Of a stretch of 64,000 bases of DNA, positions 32,571-43,500 are shown one piece after another. The notes below the pieces were generated by a model. It saw nothing but the letters and a program-made list of their open reading frames with translations, did no database searches and was not told the DNA's origin. The number at the start of each line of letters is the position of its first letter. The stretch's first letter is position 1. The position numbers and the translations under genes were made by a program. Source of the stretch: Hyaloperonospora brassicae (Eukaryota; Oomycota; Peronosporomycetes; Peronosporales; Peronosporaceae); contig CANTFL010000353.1 in the NCBI GenBank assembly GCA_947650285.1, forward strand, positions 62,001 to 126,000, read 5' to 3'.

Positions 32571-33925
32571 GGCTACATGTGGTCCATTGCCATGTACGCG
32601 TAAAGCGTTCCAGTTGCAGGCTGCTAAGTACCAGATTTAGGCGAGCGAACACTGGCTATGGAGTCTTCACATGCCTTCTGGAAAGATGCTCGCCTTTGTA
32701 TATCCGCCTTCACAGCAGCCTTTGCTGCACACCACATGTACTTGATAATCATGCGAGTATATGTAAGATGCTTTGGCTCATCCCAACAACTGCCTCCTGT
32801 CCCATGTTGACCAAAACAGTCACTTTGTTAAATTTCAGCCAGTAATCGGTCCCTAGATGACTGAGGGGAGGTGGGGGATATATTGGGGGTAAATCTGTTA
32901 TTTGTCGTAGACAAGAATAATGTCCATGAAAATAATATGAATATTGAAAGTTTCAAACAATATTACTTTTTCAAGTCAATATTGTTGGAATATTACCTTC
33001 ATAGTTAATTTTAGGCGCTTCTTCACAATCATTTGCGAAGGCCGTTGTATCAACCGAATGAAACAACAATCCCGTCAGATTGTACATTGGAAGCATGTAG
33101 TTTAATATGGTTTAAAGTAAGATAAATAAGATCGATGATAGACCTGAGTGCAATAAATACATTTACTTTCCTCGGACTGTGAGTATTTTGTTCGCTTCAG
33201 CTAGTTCTCTTCATCGCAAGAATGCGTACGTGATGTTTGGGTGCACGCATCATTGAATTGTATCGGTACAAGGGCTTACTAGCCATCTGGTAAGAAGTGT
33301 GGCTTATACTAGCCCGAATCTTCTAATCTTTTTAATCGCACTTTAATTGTAGCAGACCACAAATATGTAATATGGTCTTTTGTCATACACTCATTGTGCT
33401 CATCTCGCGGTAAATAATAAATAACCAGGTTGACATAATCATATTCTATTTCGACCTATTTATATACCAATACCGAACTTTATGTCCGACGGTGTTGTTT
33501 CTTCATTATTTACTTAGCAAGGTGCATATTGTTTTTGTCATCGATATAATGATACTTTTGAAGACCCAATATGTGTCATTTCCATGCAGCGAGTTCCATC
33601 TGTTGCAAGTGCCGCGTGAATGCACGAAAGGGCCCGCGATGTCGAAGCTACCCTGAAGACGTCAAGTTACAGGGTAACTGTATTAAATATAGTTAAGCTG
33701 TCATAAATTTGTAGCAATCTACTTGTTTTTATAAATTACAAGAGACACAAACTGTTACCATCTGCCAGCCACACATTGCGCGCACCCATCATTGGTTGGA
33801 CGCATTTTTGCAAGTATAATAGCATGTGTAGCCACCAATAAATTACAAACACTAAATTATACCTTTTTGATGCAATGTTTTCTCAGAGTACCTGTGAAGA
33901 TTATATTTGAATCGACAAATATCGC
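32571..33925. other. AT-rich intergenic stretch, no gene seen
   Basis: Only short frames. An 88-codon plus frame (32579-32845) shows no motif. An imperfect inverted AATATTG/CAATATT pattern lies around 32930-32995. Confidence 0.45.
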
Positions 33926-34820
33926 TTAAACAGGGAGTCGCTATTCACCACTCACTTTTCGCTAGCCACCACTCACCCTCCATTTTAAAATTTTGTGATT
34001 GCCTGGTTAATATTTAGAATTAAACACTCTTACACTGATCTCGCTCGCAATAAAACGGTCGATATGTAGTTTCTACACAAACATCACGGCTAAAACACCA
34101 CTTACATCAGCATGAACCTATTGCTTCGCACTGGTTGTTGATGCGGCCTCCTCGACAATAGGTAATGTATGTAGCACCTCCACATCCATCGGGGAAATAA
34201 TGAAATGCATCCAAGAAAAAATTGAATGAGAAACCTCATACAGACAGCGAGTTGTCCTTGATCGCCTAGTTATGCTACTGGCAGCGAAAGTCTTCAATCC
34301 ATCTATCCGGCATGGCCGCGGGTGTCCTATTGGTGCTCTTGAGCATCGACTGCTGAAAGCTAATCGCAGAGTGCTGCTCAGCGGGCTTTATCGCAGTTTA
34401 AACGTTGTGATAAATTCTTTGCGGCCTGTACGCCGAAGCAGTAAGTGCGGAGAAGCAGGACGCAACGGAAGGAGATGTCGGCAACCTCTTCCAAATCCTG
34501 CAGTGATTGCATTACTAACATTTTATGCTCTTGGTACAAGGGAAGAATTAATGCACTTGGGTTAATGATGAATGATCAGTCCGTTAACATGGCAGCGCTT
34601 GCGGAGAGTCAACCATAGTACAGTAAAAAAACAGCGTTTGAATACCTGTCTATTTATTAATCGATTTATTGAGCTCGCGTAAAAATTACGCTTCTATTAA
34701 AAAAGCTTTTTATAATTTACAGTTAGCCAGTTACAGCGCGAGATAAGTATGCAGGGTTTCTAAAAATGGAGGGTGAGAGGTGGTTGACGAAAAGTCAGTA
34801 GTGAATAGCGGCTCCCTTAA
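33926..34820. mobile_element. TTAA-flanked TIR element, non-autonomous, piggyBac-like
   Basis: Left terminal inverted repeat 33933-33986 and right repeat 34763-34816 pair over 54 bases with roughly six mismatches. Both end in GGGAG(T/C)CGCTATTCAC at the outside and ACCCTCCATTTT at the inside. TTAA stands at 33926-33929 and at 34817-34820, the target duplicated by piggyBac-type transposases. The left end has three extra bases (ACA) before the repeat. The 0.9 kb interior has only one 97-codon plus frame (34272-34565) without a transposase motif, so a partner transposase would be required. Confidence 0.75.
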
Positions 34821-36117
34821 AATGTTACGAAATAGGGTCATCCCGTTTCAAGCGGCTCGTCAACCGTCGTGCGTCGTCACCGGGTGGCACCGAAATGGTG
34901 GATACTATCATTAGCAGAGTAGAACAAGAAGATTAGCAGGGAAAGGAGCGAACACTTCGATCCTGTTCGTTTCTGGCGTTACCGGTCAAGCGTAGGCGAG
35001 GTGTAATCATTACCGTGCATTCCAACCTCAATTTCGTCGATTACATTGTCGATGCATTTGGACATACAGCGCGTTGAATGCATGTCAAGTCTCCCGCTTT
35101 GTGTGACGCGGACAAAGAGCAGCGCGATCTTGCTGCGATAACCTCAACTCGCATACTTCCGGCTCACGCAAAGCAACAAGTCAGAAAAGGACACTACAAT
35201 CAAGAAGTGCTCCTCAGTTCCCATCTTAATGCCACTTTTCTATCATGGCAGAGTAGGTCAGTGAACATTTGGGAGGGGTGTTTGCTTGGCGCCGACAGAC
35301 TTGTCACCGCACCCGATCAGATTAGACTGGGCGTGTATAGGTTTGCAATTTCGCAGCCGATTTGCTGCGGCGGATGGGCGCAAATGTCTACGTAGGTACG
35401 CCTTTGGCATGTACGTCACGTTCATGTCTTTCTTGCAAGGTTGATCCGGACATGATGTCGCACCGCCATACCGCGTGCGACCTTTCGTTCAAAGGTGCGG
35501 CTTCCTGGTCGTGTAGCATCACTTCACCTACATGGCGCAAGAGATCGCACCAATCTTCTTTCTAATGTTGGCGAAAGTTTATTCGCGCGTTACTGTGCCA
35601 ATTGTACTTCATACGGAGCACGATCGATAGAATTGCCACGATGCCAGCCTAGCGTGCACAGTGTTTTGGTTTGTATACGGGTGTCAGCGGGCGATACGAG
35701 CGCCTTTTTTTGCAACAGTAATCGTCGACACTGCAGCCACCGTCGCTTACACATGCATACAGCTGCTTGATGCATTCTTGTAGTCAATAACTGGGCTGTT
35801 CGTGTCTCTGCATCGCTTGACAAAAAGCCAGAGCAGAGCGATGGAATGCAGCTCTGGCGCACCGGGAAACTGCGACACGGATCCCGGACCATCTAGGAAG
35901 GTCCAGCAGTAAAACGATGAGACAGGCAGAAAATTTTGTTGAGCCCAAGGACAGGCTCCTGATTTGCAGTCGTTTTCAGTGTCGTCAGGGATTGTAAATG
36001 AAGATATCAGACATGATGGGAAGTGGATCCGCTCCATGTACGTAGAAGTCCTCTTAGCTAATACAATTGACAGATAATAAAAATAGGAGGTAGTAAAAGA
36101 TATCAAGTAGGAAGGGT
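34821..36117. other. No supported gene
   Basis: Several overlapping frames of 67-119 codons on both strands (for example 35078-35395 plus, 35747-36106 minus) but none has a recognisable motif or a compelling start. Base composition is closer to coding than in the AT-rich stretch to the left, so a decayed gene is possible. Confidence 0.35.
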
Positions 36118-36348
36118 ATGGTTGTCACGCGGTCTACCTCTCTTGCCCAACATCGGGCCGAAACTTTTAACATCTACAAGGGATTATTAGCTGATACGGG
36201 AGTAGCCAAAATGGGTTCTACTGCATCTGTCTGTGGATTTGTTTTTCCCGATCAGGCATCTATGGAGGTCGTCAAATCGGTGAGAAAAAGGAAGCAGCTC
36301 TTGCAAGAAAATGGCCCTTTTAGGGTCTATTTAAAACATTTGGGTTGA
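36118..36348 (+). CDS. Small hypothetical ORF, unrecognised
   Basis: A 76-codon frame with an ATG start (MVVTRSTSLAQHRAE) and TGA at 36346-36348. No signal peptide, membrane segment or motif is visible, and the C-terminus is basic (VRKRKQLLQENGPFRVYLKHLG). It ends 76 bases before the duplicated promoter-like segment of the elicitin-like gene. It may be a fragment of a larger gene or chance openness. Confidence 0.25.
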   Translation: MVVTRSTSLAQHRAETFNIYKGLLADTGVAKMGSTASVCGFVFPDQASMEVVKSVRKRKQLLQENGPFRVYLKHLG

Positions 36349-36423
36349 TGTCAGTCGACTTGAATTAGCGTGACGACGACTCCTGCTTTCTCCTTCGTGT
36401 CAAGGGCGCCGATGTCCGTGCAA

Positions 36424-36511
36424 TCTCGAAGTTCCTTCACTGCCTTTGGTGTCAACCATTGTGTGTCTCGAAGTTCCTTCACTGCCTTCGATTTCAATCA
36501 TTGTGCAATCT
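36424..36511 (+). promoter_or_regulatory. Tandem 42 bp promoter-like repeat with oomycete initiator
   Basis: TCTCGAAGTTCCTTCACTGCC occurs at 36424 and again at 36466, a 42-base tandem repeat that carries CCATTGTG and then TCATTGTGCAAT at the end of each unit. TCATTGTGCAATCTG (36498-36512) fits the oomycete initiator consensus TCATTY-NN-CAWTT and lies 50 bases before the ATG of the elicitin-like gene. The first unit's version is weaker. Confidence 0.6.
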
Positions 36512-36547
36512 GCTTTCCACGACTCCCATCACACTCTCCGGCTCTAG

Positions 36548-37348
36548 ATGAACACACACTTCGCGCTCGCTGCCATTGCCCTGGTTGTTGCTGCCTCGGT
36601 GAACGGCGACCTCTGCAACAAGGATCAAAGTCAAGCTGCTATCGCTTCGATGTCGGGACTCCTACGGCTGCCGGAGGTCAACTTGTGCGGCAAAAAATCG
36701 GGCTTCAACTTGATGTCCTCCAAGACGGCGCCGAACCCAACGCAGGAAGACGCTATGTGCAAGGCCTTCGCATGCCACACGCTCATCTCACTTTTGCAAT
36801 CGGCCGACCCGCCTGATTGCGAGATGAAGATCCGAACTAGCGGTGCCGCCTTGAACATCAAGACCATCGTCGATGGTTTCGAATCGAAGTGCAAGTCGCC
36901 GAACTCTACGCGGTTCACTGTCCCGCCCACCAATCCCACGAACTTGAAGACCGGCAAGGCCTTACCAGTGTCCGTGGTAAAAAGCAAGAAGGCCCAGCTG
37001 AGCAACGTCGCTAATAATCGCGTTGGTACGCGATACGCGTCTTCTAGTAAGCCCCGACTAGCGCCTCCTACGACCCTCAAGCCCAGACTAGCGCCTCCTA
37101 CGACCCTCAAGCCCAAACTATCGCCACATATTGGTAAATTTTCCCCGGCGTCGGGTGGAAGGCAGGAACAGCGAAGCTACGAGGCGGTCGACGAGGACTA
37201 CGAGACGGACGAGGAGAACTACGAGACGGTCGAGGGGGACAACTCGACGGTTGAGGAAGACCGCGAGTTTGCTGACCCGGTGAGCGCCCCGGTCAGTGCC
37301 CCGAAACCCACCAAGGCAAGGGGATCAGTGAAATGTAGCGTCTCATAG
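36548..37348 (+). CDS. Secreted elicitin-like protein with long repetitive C-terminal tail
   Basis: This 266-residue protein has a signal peptide (MNTHFALAAIALVVAASVNG, cleavage expected near residue 20). An elicitin domain follows at about residues 21-117, with cysteines at 23, 47, 71, 76, 91 and 115. The spacing 24-24-5-15-24 is that of the family. Elicitins are extracellular sterol- or lipid-binding proteins of oomycetes, some of which trigger plant defence. Residues 118-205 are a Thr/Pro/Lys-rich linker with a 10-residue tandem repeat (PRLAPPTTLK) encoded by a 30 bp DNA repeat at 37049. Residues 210-245 are acidic with repeated YE(A/T)(V/D) units. The tail ends KCSVS with no clear GPI or membrane anchor. 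I chose the ATG because it opens the signal peptide. The frame is intact, single-exon as read, and preceded by an initiator. Elicitin-like subclass uncertain. Confidence 0.92.
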   Translation: MNTHFALAAIALVVAASVNGDLCNKDQSQAAIASMSGLLRLPEVNLCGKKSGFNLMSSKTAPNPTQEDAMCKAFACHTLISLLQSADPPDCEMKIRTSGAALNIKTIVDGFESKCKSPNSTRFTVPPTNPTNLKTGKALPVSVVKSKKAQLSNVANNRVGTRYASSSKPRLAPPTTLKPRLAPPTTLKPKLSPHIGKFSPASGGRQEQRSYEAVDEDYETDEENYETVEGDNSTVEEDREFADPVSAPVSAPKPTKARGSVKCSVS

Positions 37349-38067
37349 CTTGGCTTGCAAGACCCGTCCAACAATCTGTGATGAAGCTGACGCCAGTAAG
37401 TTGAGACACGTGTGTCGCAGCAAGAATATAAGTTCCCTCTGAGGTTGCACACCAGTACCACTTCTGAGGATGGGTATATCACTATAGATTGCGACAATAT
37501 GGCCTACCCTAGTAACGAACGCCGCATCAATGGGATTGAGAGTAATCTTTTTGCAAGTCTGCTGTGGGGCTGTTTCGGTTGTGTGTAGTCACAGCACGTC
37601 TGATTACTCCCATTGGCGTATCATCTTGCACACCGGGCGAAAGACGTACCCTTTGCGACTCGGTGCTCAACATTTGGAAGGAAGCACTGTTAGCACCTTT
37701 TCGTGCAGTCGTTACGAAAACAGACGTGCACAGACACATGTAGCGCATGCGCGAGGATTTTCCTTGCATGGTATTCTAGATGCTCGCCCTTACACCAGCC
37801 TTTTTTGGTGAATCACGGTTTTTCTGTTGCTCGCGCTGGTCGAATCTTAGGACGCTACAATCGCGGTAAGACATAAAGTTGCTTCGTATGACAGCACGCT
37901 TTGCACAATGAAGTCAACCGTTGCTCGATGCCATCCACTACCGCCTCGACTAATTCGACACGGTTTCCTACTTGTTGCTCCGCTCCACCGTGACCGTGAC
38001 CATCGTTCCACACACGTCAAATGAAAATGCAAAACGTGATTTTTCTGTAAATTATTCGTGTTTTATT
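37349..38067. other. Downstream of the elicitin-like gene, no supported gene
   Basis: Overlapping frames on both strands (37530-37811 plus, 37527-37769 minus, 37847-38032 minus) without motifs. A minus-strand frame around 37855-38005 gives GHGHGGAEQQVGNRVELVEAV and CKACCH, which looks protein-like but has no visible start. An AT-rich spacer follows at 38020-38070. Confidence 0.35.
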
Positions 38068-38637
38068 TTACTGCACAAACAACGATGTTTCTTGCTGTTT
38101 TTTGTGTCGCAGTATTATACGGAGCACCAAAAGAGCTAGTAATTTATAAATGCGTCCCATGTTTTCGCACTTTTCATGAAGGCTTCCATTTTGCTGATCT
38201 GGTCCAGGCAAGGGTCCCCATCGGTGTAAACGCAAAATACTAACCCGTTCGATCCGGCTATCGGGGTATTCAAGCTCAGACCCCCAACAAAAACGATGTC
38301 GAACCATATAGAAGTCTCGAAGGGACTCCAAGCTCCCGTACCACAGCAAATATACTTGAGAGTGGACGACTTCAAGCGCAATCAGTATGATTCCGGTAGC
38401 CATAAGGCGTAGAACAATGGAGGATGGATTCAGAATTATTGAAATGAAGGTATGAGAGCTTAGCAAGACGGAGAAGGCCAAGAATGTGCAGGCGATGCTG
38501 AAGGCAATGATTGTAAGAAACATGTGCCGCGTGGGATAAAGATGTCTGTGTCTCGAATGGGATGATACGAGTTGGAGAGGTGCAAATTTAACGGTCGAAA
38601 GGATTCTACTCTGGAACAAAAAAGGTTGCGATGTCAA
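38068..38637 (-). CDS. Membrane-protein reading frame, probably a gene fragment
   Basis: A 189-codon minus-strand frame. Likely membrane segments are at about residues 39-62 (FLTIIAFSIACTFLAFSVLLSS) and 68-92 (SIVLRLMATGIILIALEVV), with a third hydrophobic stretch near residues 165-180. Between them lies a polar segment (SLESLRDFYMVRHRFCWGSELEYPDSRIERV, quoted only as start and end motifs SLESLRDFY and ELEYPDSRIERV). The composition is that of a multipass membrane protein rather than random sequence, but I cannot name the family. A second minus-strand frame overlaps at 38136-38381, so an intron or frameshift is possible. It could be truncated at either end. Confidence 0.45.
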   Translation of the reverse strand: MTSQPFLFQSRILSTVKFAPLQLVSSHSRHRHLYPTRHMFLTIIAFSIACTFLAFSVLLSSHTFISIILNPSSIVLRLMATGIILIALEVVHSQVYLLWYGSLESLRDFYMVRHRFCWGSELEYPDSRIERVSILRLHRWGPLPGPDQQNGSLHEKCENMGRIYKLLALLVLRIILRHKKQQETSLFVQ

Positions 38638-39097
38638 GGTTGCAATTGTGTGAGATTCTAGAACGTAGCTCTAGACGTTGGCCTACATACATATTGCAGC
38701 ACAACAACAGGTGCGTAGAACAGACATAAACATTTAAAGTTGTGATTCACTCTCCATTTTACACTGCAAAACAAACACGCTGGGGACACATTGTTTCAAT
38801 GTACAGCCACCTTTCTAATGACTGGTACAAGCAGGCCTGACAAGTTAGAGCTGACACACCGCCGTAGTTATCGAATATAAAGCAACCGTAGTAGAATTGG
38901 TAAATATGTATTATTGGCCAGCTCACCTTCTTCTGACTCGTGGCTATCGCGCTATCGCAGAGGGAATGGGGAGCTTACCCGTGCAAACAATGTCTCGGTA
39001 TCTTGTTCAGTGATGCTATATCTCTTTTTTGATATGTTCTTCAGACATAAAGTATTGCGCGAAGCATTAGCTGTAATCGACCCGAGCCAATTAGCAT
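38638..39097. other. Spacer before copy B, no gene seen
   Basis: AT-rich unique sequence. A 77-codon plus frame (38914-39147) crosses the junction and has no motif. The last bases, TTAGCATC, are the left flank of copy B. The corresponding flank of copy A (ending 10726) is different. Confidence 0.5.
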
Positions 39098-40297
39098 CGG
39101 GAGCACTCGTTGGTCAATACAATGCATTACTACATTCACTCCCATGATAACGAAATCCATGCGGCGTACAACAAAGGCTGCTACCTATGCGGCTGAACGA
39201 ATGAGTGTAGCTAACCATAATGCAGGTGAAGGTTCAGCAGCAATTGTTAGTTCGCCTGCTGCTGCTACTGAGCTCCCTTCACCGCTAATTTTTCCAGGTG
39301 CAACGTGGTAGCGAACCGTGTGCAGTGTGATGTGATGTAGGGAATTTCCGAACGTGGTATTCCCTACTATTGACTTGATAATAGGAGTGGTGGACTCGAC
39401 GAAGAAATTTGGAGCACATCGAGGTCGACGAAATAAGGCTCGACGATATAAGGGTCCACGAGGTAAGACGCGACGAATGAGAACTCGACGAGTTAAGGCC
39501 CAACTATCCAAGACTTGACGGGCTAAGGCTCGAGTATCCAAAGCTCAACTCAAGAAGCCAAGACTGGACGAGTTAAGATTCGACGAGTCAAGCAGCGAAG
39601 AGAGATCAAGACGATAAATTGTCGATCCCACTAAGTATTAGTATATGACAACTGGGGGATGAAGTAAAGCCACTACAGGGTCCCTTTTGCAATCAGGAAA
39701 GAGCGAAGATAGCTAATACAGAGCAGAATTTTCCGAGTTTAAGACACGTGTACACTTTTAAGGTAATTCCCTGTGCAAGCTGGGTAACGCCTGCTGTCAA
39801 GCCCCGATGGGTACAGCTTATAGAAGTCTCGATTGGAAGCGCCAAGAGTTAAGTCGTCCCGTGGTGTGCATTACTCGTTTCCATCGAAAGATAAGTCTCG
39901 TCGCACATTGAGACGTTGAATTAATAGACGGCACTGTCCAAAGAATCTTCAAGCGACTAGCCGGTAGGCCTTGAACCAAGAACACCGTAAGGCTTCCAGT
40001 CGGACGTATACTGCGCTCGGTGACCTGTAAAAGCGTGAAAACGTCGACGTCTACCCATTGGTACAAGGTTACAGCACGAGATGAATGGAAATAGCTATAA
40101 TCAGGCAGTCTTGTAGATAGGAGTGTGAGTAGTTGGAGTTGTTCAGCTAGGCAAGAGCCACAACTGAACCAAGAAGGGATGAACCGCGAAGATAATCGAC
40201 CCGACTTACAAGCTCGACTGCGCCGACTATCTCGGCGATTGTTGTGGTGTTACGTTGAGACTGTGAGTGAACAGATTTGACCAACTATTATACCACA
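39098..40297 (+). repeat. Probable LTR, copy B
   Basis: Partner of 10727-11926, ending TATACCACA. The first base is C instead of T here. It differs from copy A at many positions (for example 39114-39115, 39167, 39215-39216), clearly more than the internal stretch further right. Confidence 0.5.
39402..39617 (+). repeat. 15 bp minisatellite, copy B
   Basis: Same array as 11031-11246, same unit number, with a few substitutions that break the GACGA core in some units. Confidence 0.85.
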
Positions 40298-40299
40298 AC

Positions 40300-40316
40300 T
40301 GGTTTTGCGACCCGGG
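40300..40316 (+). promoter_or_regulatory. Possible primer-binding site, copy B
   Basis: TGGTTTTGCGACCCGGG two bases after the LTR end, unchanged from copy A. Confidence 0.4.
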
Positions 40317-40421
40317 AATCCAGCGTGTGCGATTGTTGTAGCAGGTACCAAACAACCAAGTAGCACTATGGTCGTGTAATCAAAAGACGCAAGCGGCACG
40401 ACATCGGCAATAGCCGGAAAG

Positions 40422-40586
40422 ATGCCGCGTGGTGAGTCGAGTTTGGCGAAATCTACCATTACCCATGCGGATGCGAGGGTGGATCGAGCCATTTGTTTCG
40501 AAGACTTCGAAGCGTGTGCCCAAGATGGTGAGTAGGATGGAAAACCTGATGACAACGATGCCGTTGTATTCAGCCATGAAGCTAAA
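40422..40586 (+). pseudogene. gag-like remnant, copy B, left of the non-LTR insertion
   Basis: Corresponds to 12051-12215 in copy A. A substitution at 40536 changes TATGAT to TAGGAT and closes the frame. The non-LTR element cuts it at 40586, and coding-like sequence resumes at 49592. Confidence 0.5.
40570..40586. repeat. Left 17 bp target-site duplication of the non-LTR element
   Basis: TCAGCCATGAAGCTAAA, repeated exactly at 49591-49607. The uninterrupted site in copy A is TCTGCCATGAAGCGAAA at 12199-12215. Confidence 0.93.
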
Positions 40587-40597
40587 TACGTCCAGGT

Positions 40598-43500
40598 TTG
40601 CCACCTAGTACGCAGACCCAAATACTGGCACGTGGAAGTGTGCCAACACTAATGCAACCTGCCGACGGCCGAGAGATGCACAGCGCTGAGACACCTTTTA
40701 CGGGGATGCACAGCTCTCCCGGGAGGGGTGCTCACCTACCCGATATCTCCGAGGAGCGAGTGATGGGAGACGGGGGAGGTGACCGTCCGCCTATGCGTCC
40801 CGTAGTTGTTGGGAAAGGGCATGGTACATGCGACCCGGGTGTCGTACTTAAGACGACAGGTCGGCGACACTCGTACGCTAATGCAGTCTGTCGCCAATCT
40901 GTCGCCAACCAGACTCGGACGAAAATCGCCAACCGGATTCGGGCAAAATTCGCCGACCGGATTCGGGCAAAATTTTCCGACCGGAGTTTAACAACTTTCG
41001 CCGACCTACCCATTCCGACTTTCTTCAAGCTGCTCCGGTCGATTTTTCCCGCCCAATCTCCGCCGATGGTGTTGCGGGGACCGATGCTCCCCAGGATCAC
41101 ACGGCGGTCCTGCTCCGCGCGGCCACCAGGGCGTCGGTTGCGAAGCCGGACGATGATCTGCGTTCAATGATTCCGATCGAGGAGGAGGCTCTTGCGGCAT
41201 GGATGATGGGTAGCATCGTGTTGCCTTCTCCGCCTGGATTTATAGTCTGCACGCACACGCGGGCTACAAGGGTAGTGATGCTTGAATTTTTCGAAGCGTA
41301 CCTCGAAGGCAAGGTTGTTGCGATTGTTCCTCCTTATGTGCGTATGCCTCAATACATCGTGGAGAAGACGTTGCTTCTACAACTCTTGGAACGACACGAG
41401 GAGGAGACGGAGCCCGATGTCATGAGTCGGGAACTGGTCAAGGGTGCCAAGCGGACCAGTTACGACGCCGACACGAGGCGACTAACTTTCAATATGCCGG
41501 ATCAAGCTGCTGCTGCGAGCTGGCATGTCAAGACAATTCTGTTTCGCGGTAAGCGTCTTCAGATGCTGTGTCCAGCTATACTGGAGCGCGACGAGATTAC
41601 TAATCCATTGCTACCTGCTACTTTGCTTAGCAGACACCACTTGCACTATCAATTCCGGGTCCTAGTCAATGGAGTGGCGGCCAGCTTAGTTTAAGCTATT
41701 TTGGAGTCCAGTGTTTCCTATGCGGGGACATCTGTGACTCGTGGATGCTCACACGGCTCGGAAGTGTATGCTTCGATTTTTTTCCAGGCGACTTTCGACG
41801 CGTTGTCATGTCCCGAACAACTTAAGCTGGTTACGCACATCGCAACCTCCAACACGGAGATCTTCCTTCACCATTTTCGGCACTTCCAACGCGTTCCCTT
41901 TTTCACCTGCTACTCGTCTTATCACTCGAGTTTCAAGTGCGGCGGATGCAAAGACGCTTATCACGTTCAGCATAACCGCGAGTTCACCTATGTGCCAATT
42001 TTTTTACCTCACGTCAGTGGGTTGACTTTTAACCACTTGGACGTTGCCGGTCGCATGGAGCATGTATTGGGACTGGCGGAATCTTTGGTGGCAACCACGG
42101 AGAGGTTGAGAGCGGATGGCGTCAAGGCTCCCCTGTTGAGAAAGGTGTCGCAGGCACCTCCTTGTGATGATCACTCGGGCGATATCACCGCGTCCCCGGT
42201 AGAGGTAGGCCAGGCCCCTCGTGGCGGCGCTACTCGCGTCAATGGAATGTCGACGACCGAGTGGTTTGACCCTGGCGCGAACATAAAAAAGCGGGATGCG
42301 CGTTTCCCGGTGGCGCCGTCCAGTCCAGCGGCGAGACCTCCAGTGACACCAACCAAGCATTCGCAGTCCACCACGATTGACGATTCACGAAAGTCGCCTC
42401 TCCCGAAGTCGACGACTACTTCACAAAAAAATTCTGCGACCACGGTCACAGCAAACAAGACCCCACCTAAGCTGGCTAAGGACACGGGGTGTCCTAAGGA
42501 CTATTCGAAAATTGTCCAATCTGCGCCAACGCCCTCTGCCCCCATCAAGGCGATTAATTAGCGCACGTGGGCAATCCGGGAATTGGACCAATTGATGCAT
42601 GGAGATCGTACGGTTGCTGCCGCAGTTCCAACTCTTACCCCGGGGGACGGCTCGTCTATTCTTCCGAAGGCATTCAAGGAGACGGCGCTTGAGTCGGCTC
42701 GATTACACCTAGCGGCCGCACCGAAAGAGGTCGAGGAAATTACTTGCGAAGCCGCAGAGAAGCAGCGCGAGGCTGACACCAAAAAGTCCTACTACTTCGA
42801 GGCTCATGCTTAGGCACTCGAAGCAGTTATTGCTTCTGACACCCATGGTAATGAAGACCCTGCCTCACTCGACGACGAAGGTGGAGAATTGCGGCGATTG
42901 GAGTACGAATACCGTGCCGCGGGCGCGGTGGCGAGCCGAGCGAACATGGATGCAAAGACCGCAGCGAAAATACTTAAAACTCTGAATCGCCGGTTGGCAA
43001 AGATTACACCGACAAAGAAGCTCGTGACCGAAGTCAAGGTTCCGCAAGAGATTGCACCACCCCACTATTTGCATGCTGCACTGGCGGAAAGATGCAGAGA
43101 GAGTATTCGGTTCATATTACAACGTTTACTGGCCTCTTAGGCCTCTTACATTCGCCTCAAAAGGGTATCACAGGGGGTCTTCAGAACCACCACCTCGCAT
43201 GGTGCCGCTCGCGGCGCATCCTCATTCACCGGGACCGTCAGAACTTCCCCCGACGTTCCCCAAAGCGTTAGACGGGCACCATTCACAGGACCTCGATGTT
43301 TCGATGGCGGAGAGCACGGTTGCGTTTGGTATCACCGTGTGCCTACATGATCTGGATGACGGGGCTGTAACTCCGCCTCCCTGTGCCGCTCGTGTACCTT
43401 CTCCAGCGGAACTGGCCAAGGCGATCGAGGAAGATCTAATGCCTCGTCTAGAGTACTCGACGACCCCAAAACGGGTGCTTCTGGCTCGCCGACACGTCCG

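Noticed and set aside
36548..37348. RXLR or Crinkler effector signature in the secreted protein
   Set aside because: No RXLR, EER or LFLAK-type motif follows the signal peptide. The cysteine pattern fits the elicitin family.
10727..40297. A single giant 29 kb retrotransposon carrying the elicitin-like gene between its two LTRs
   Set aside because: The second LTR is followed by its own primer site, gag and protease in full collinearity with copy A, so a tandem duplication explains it more simply.
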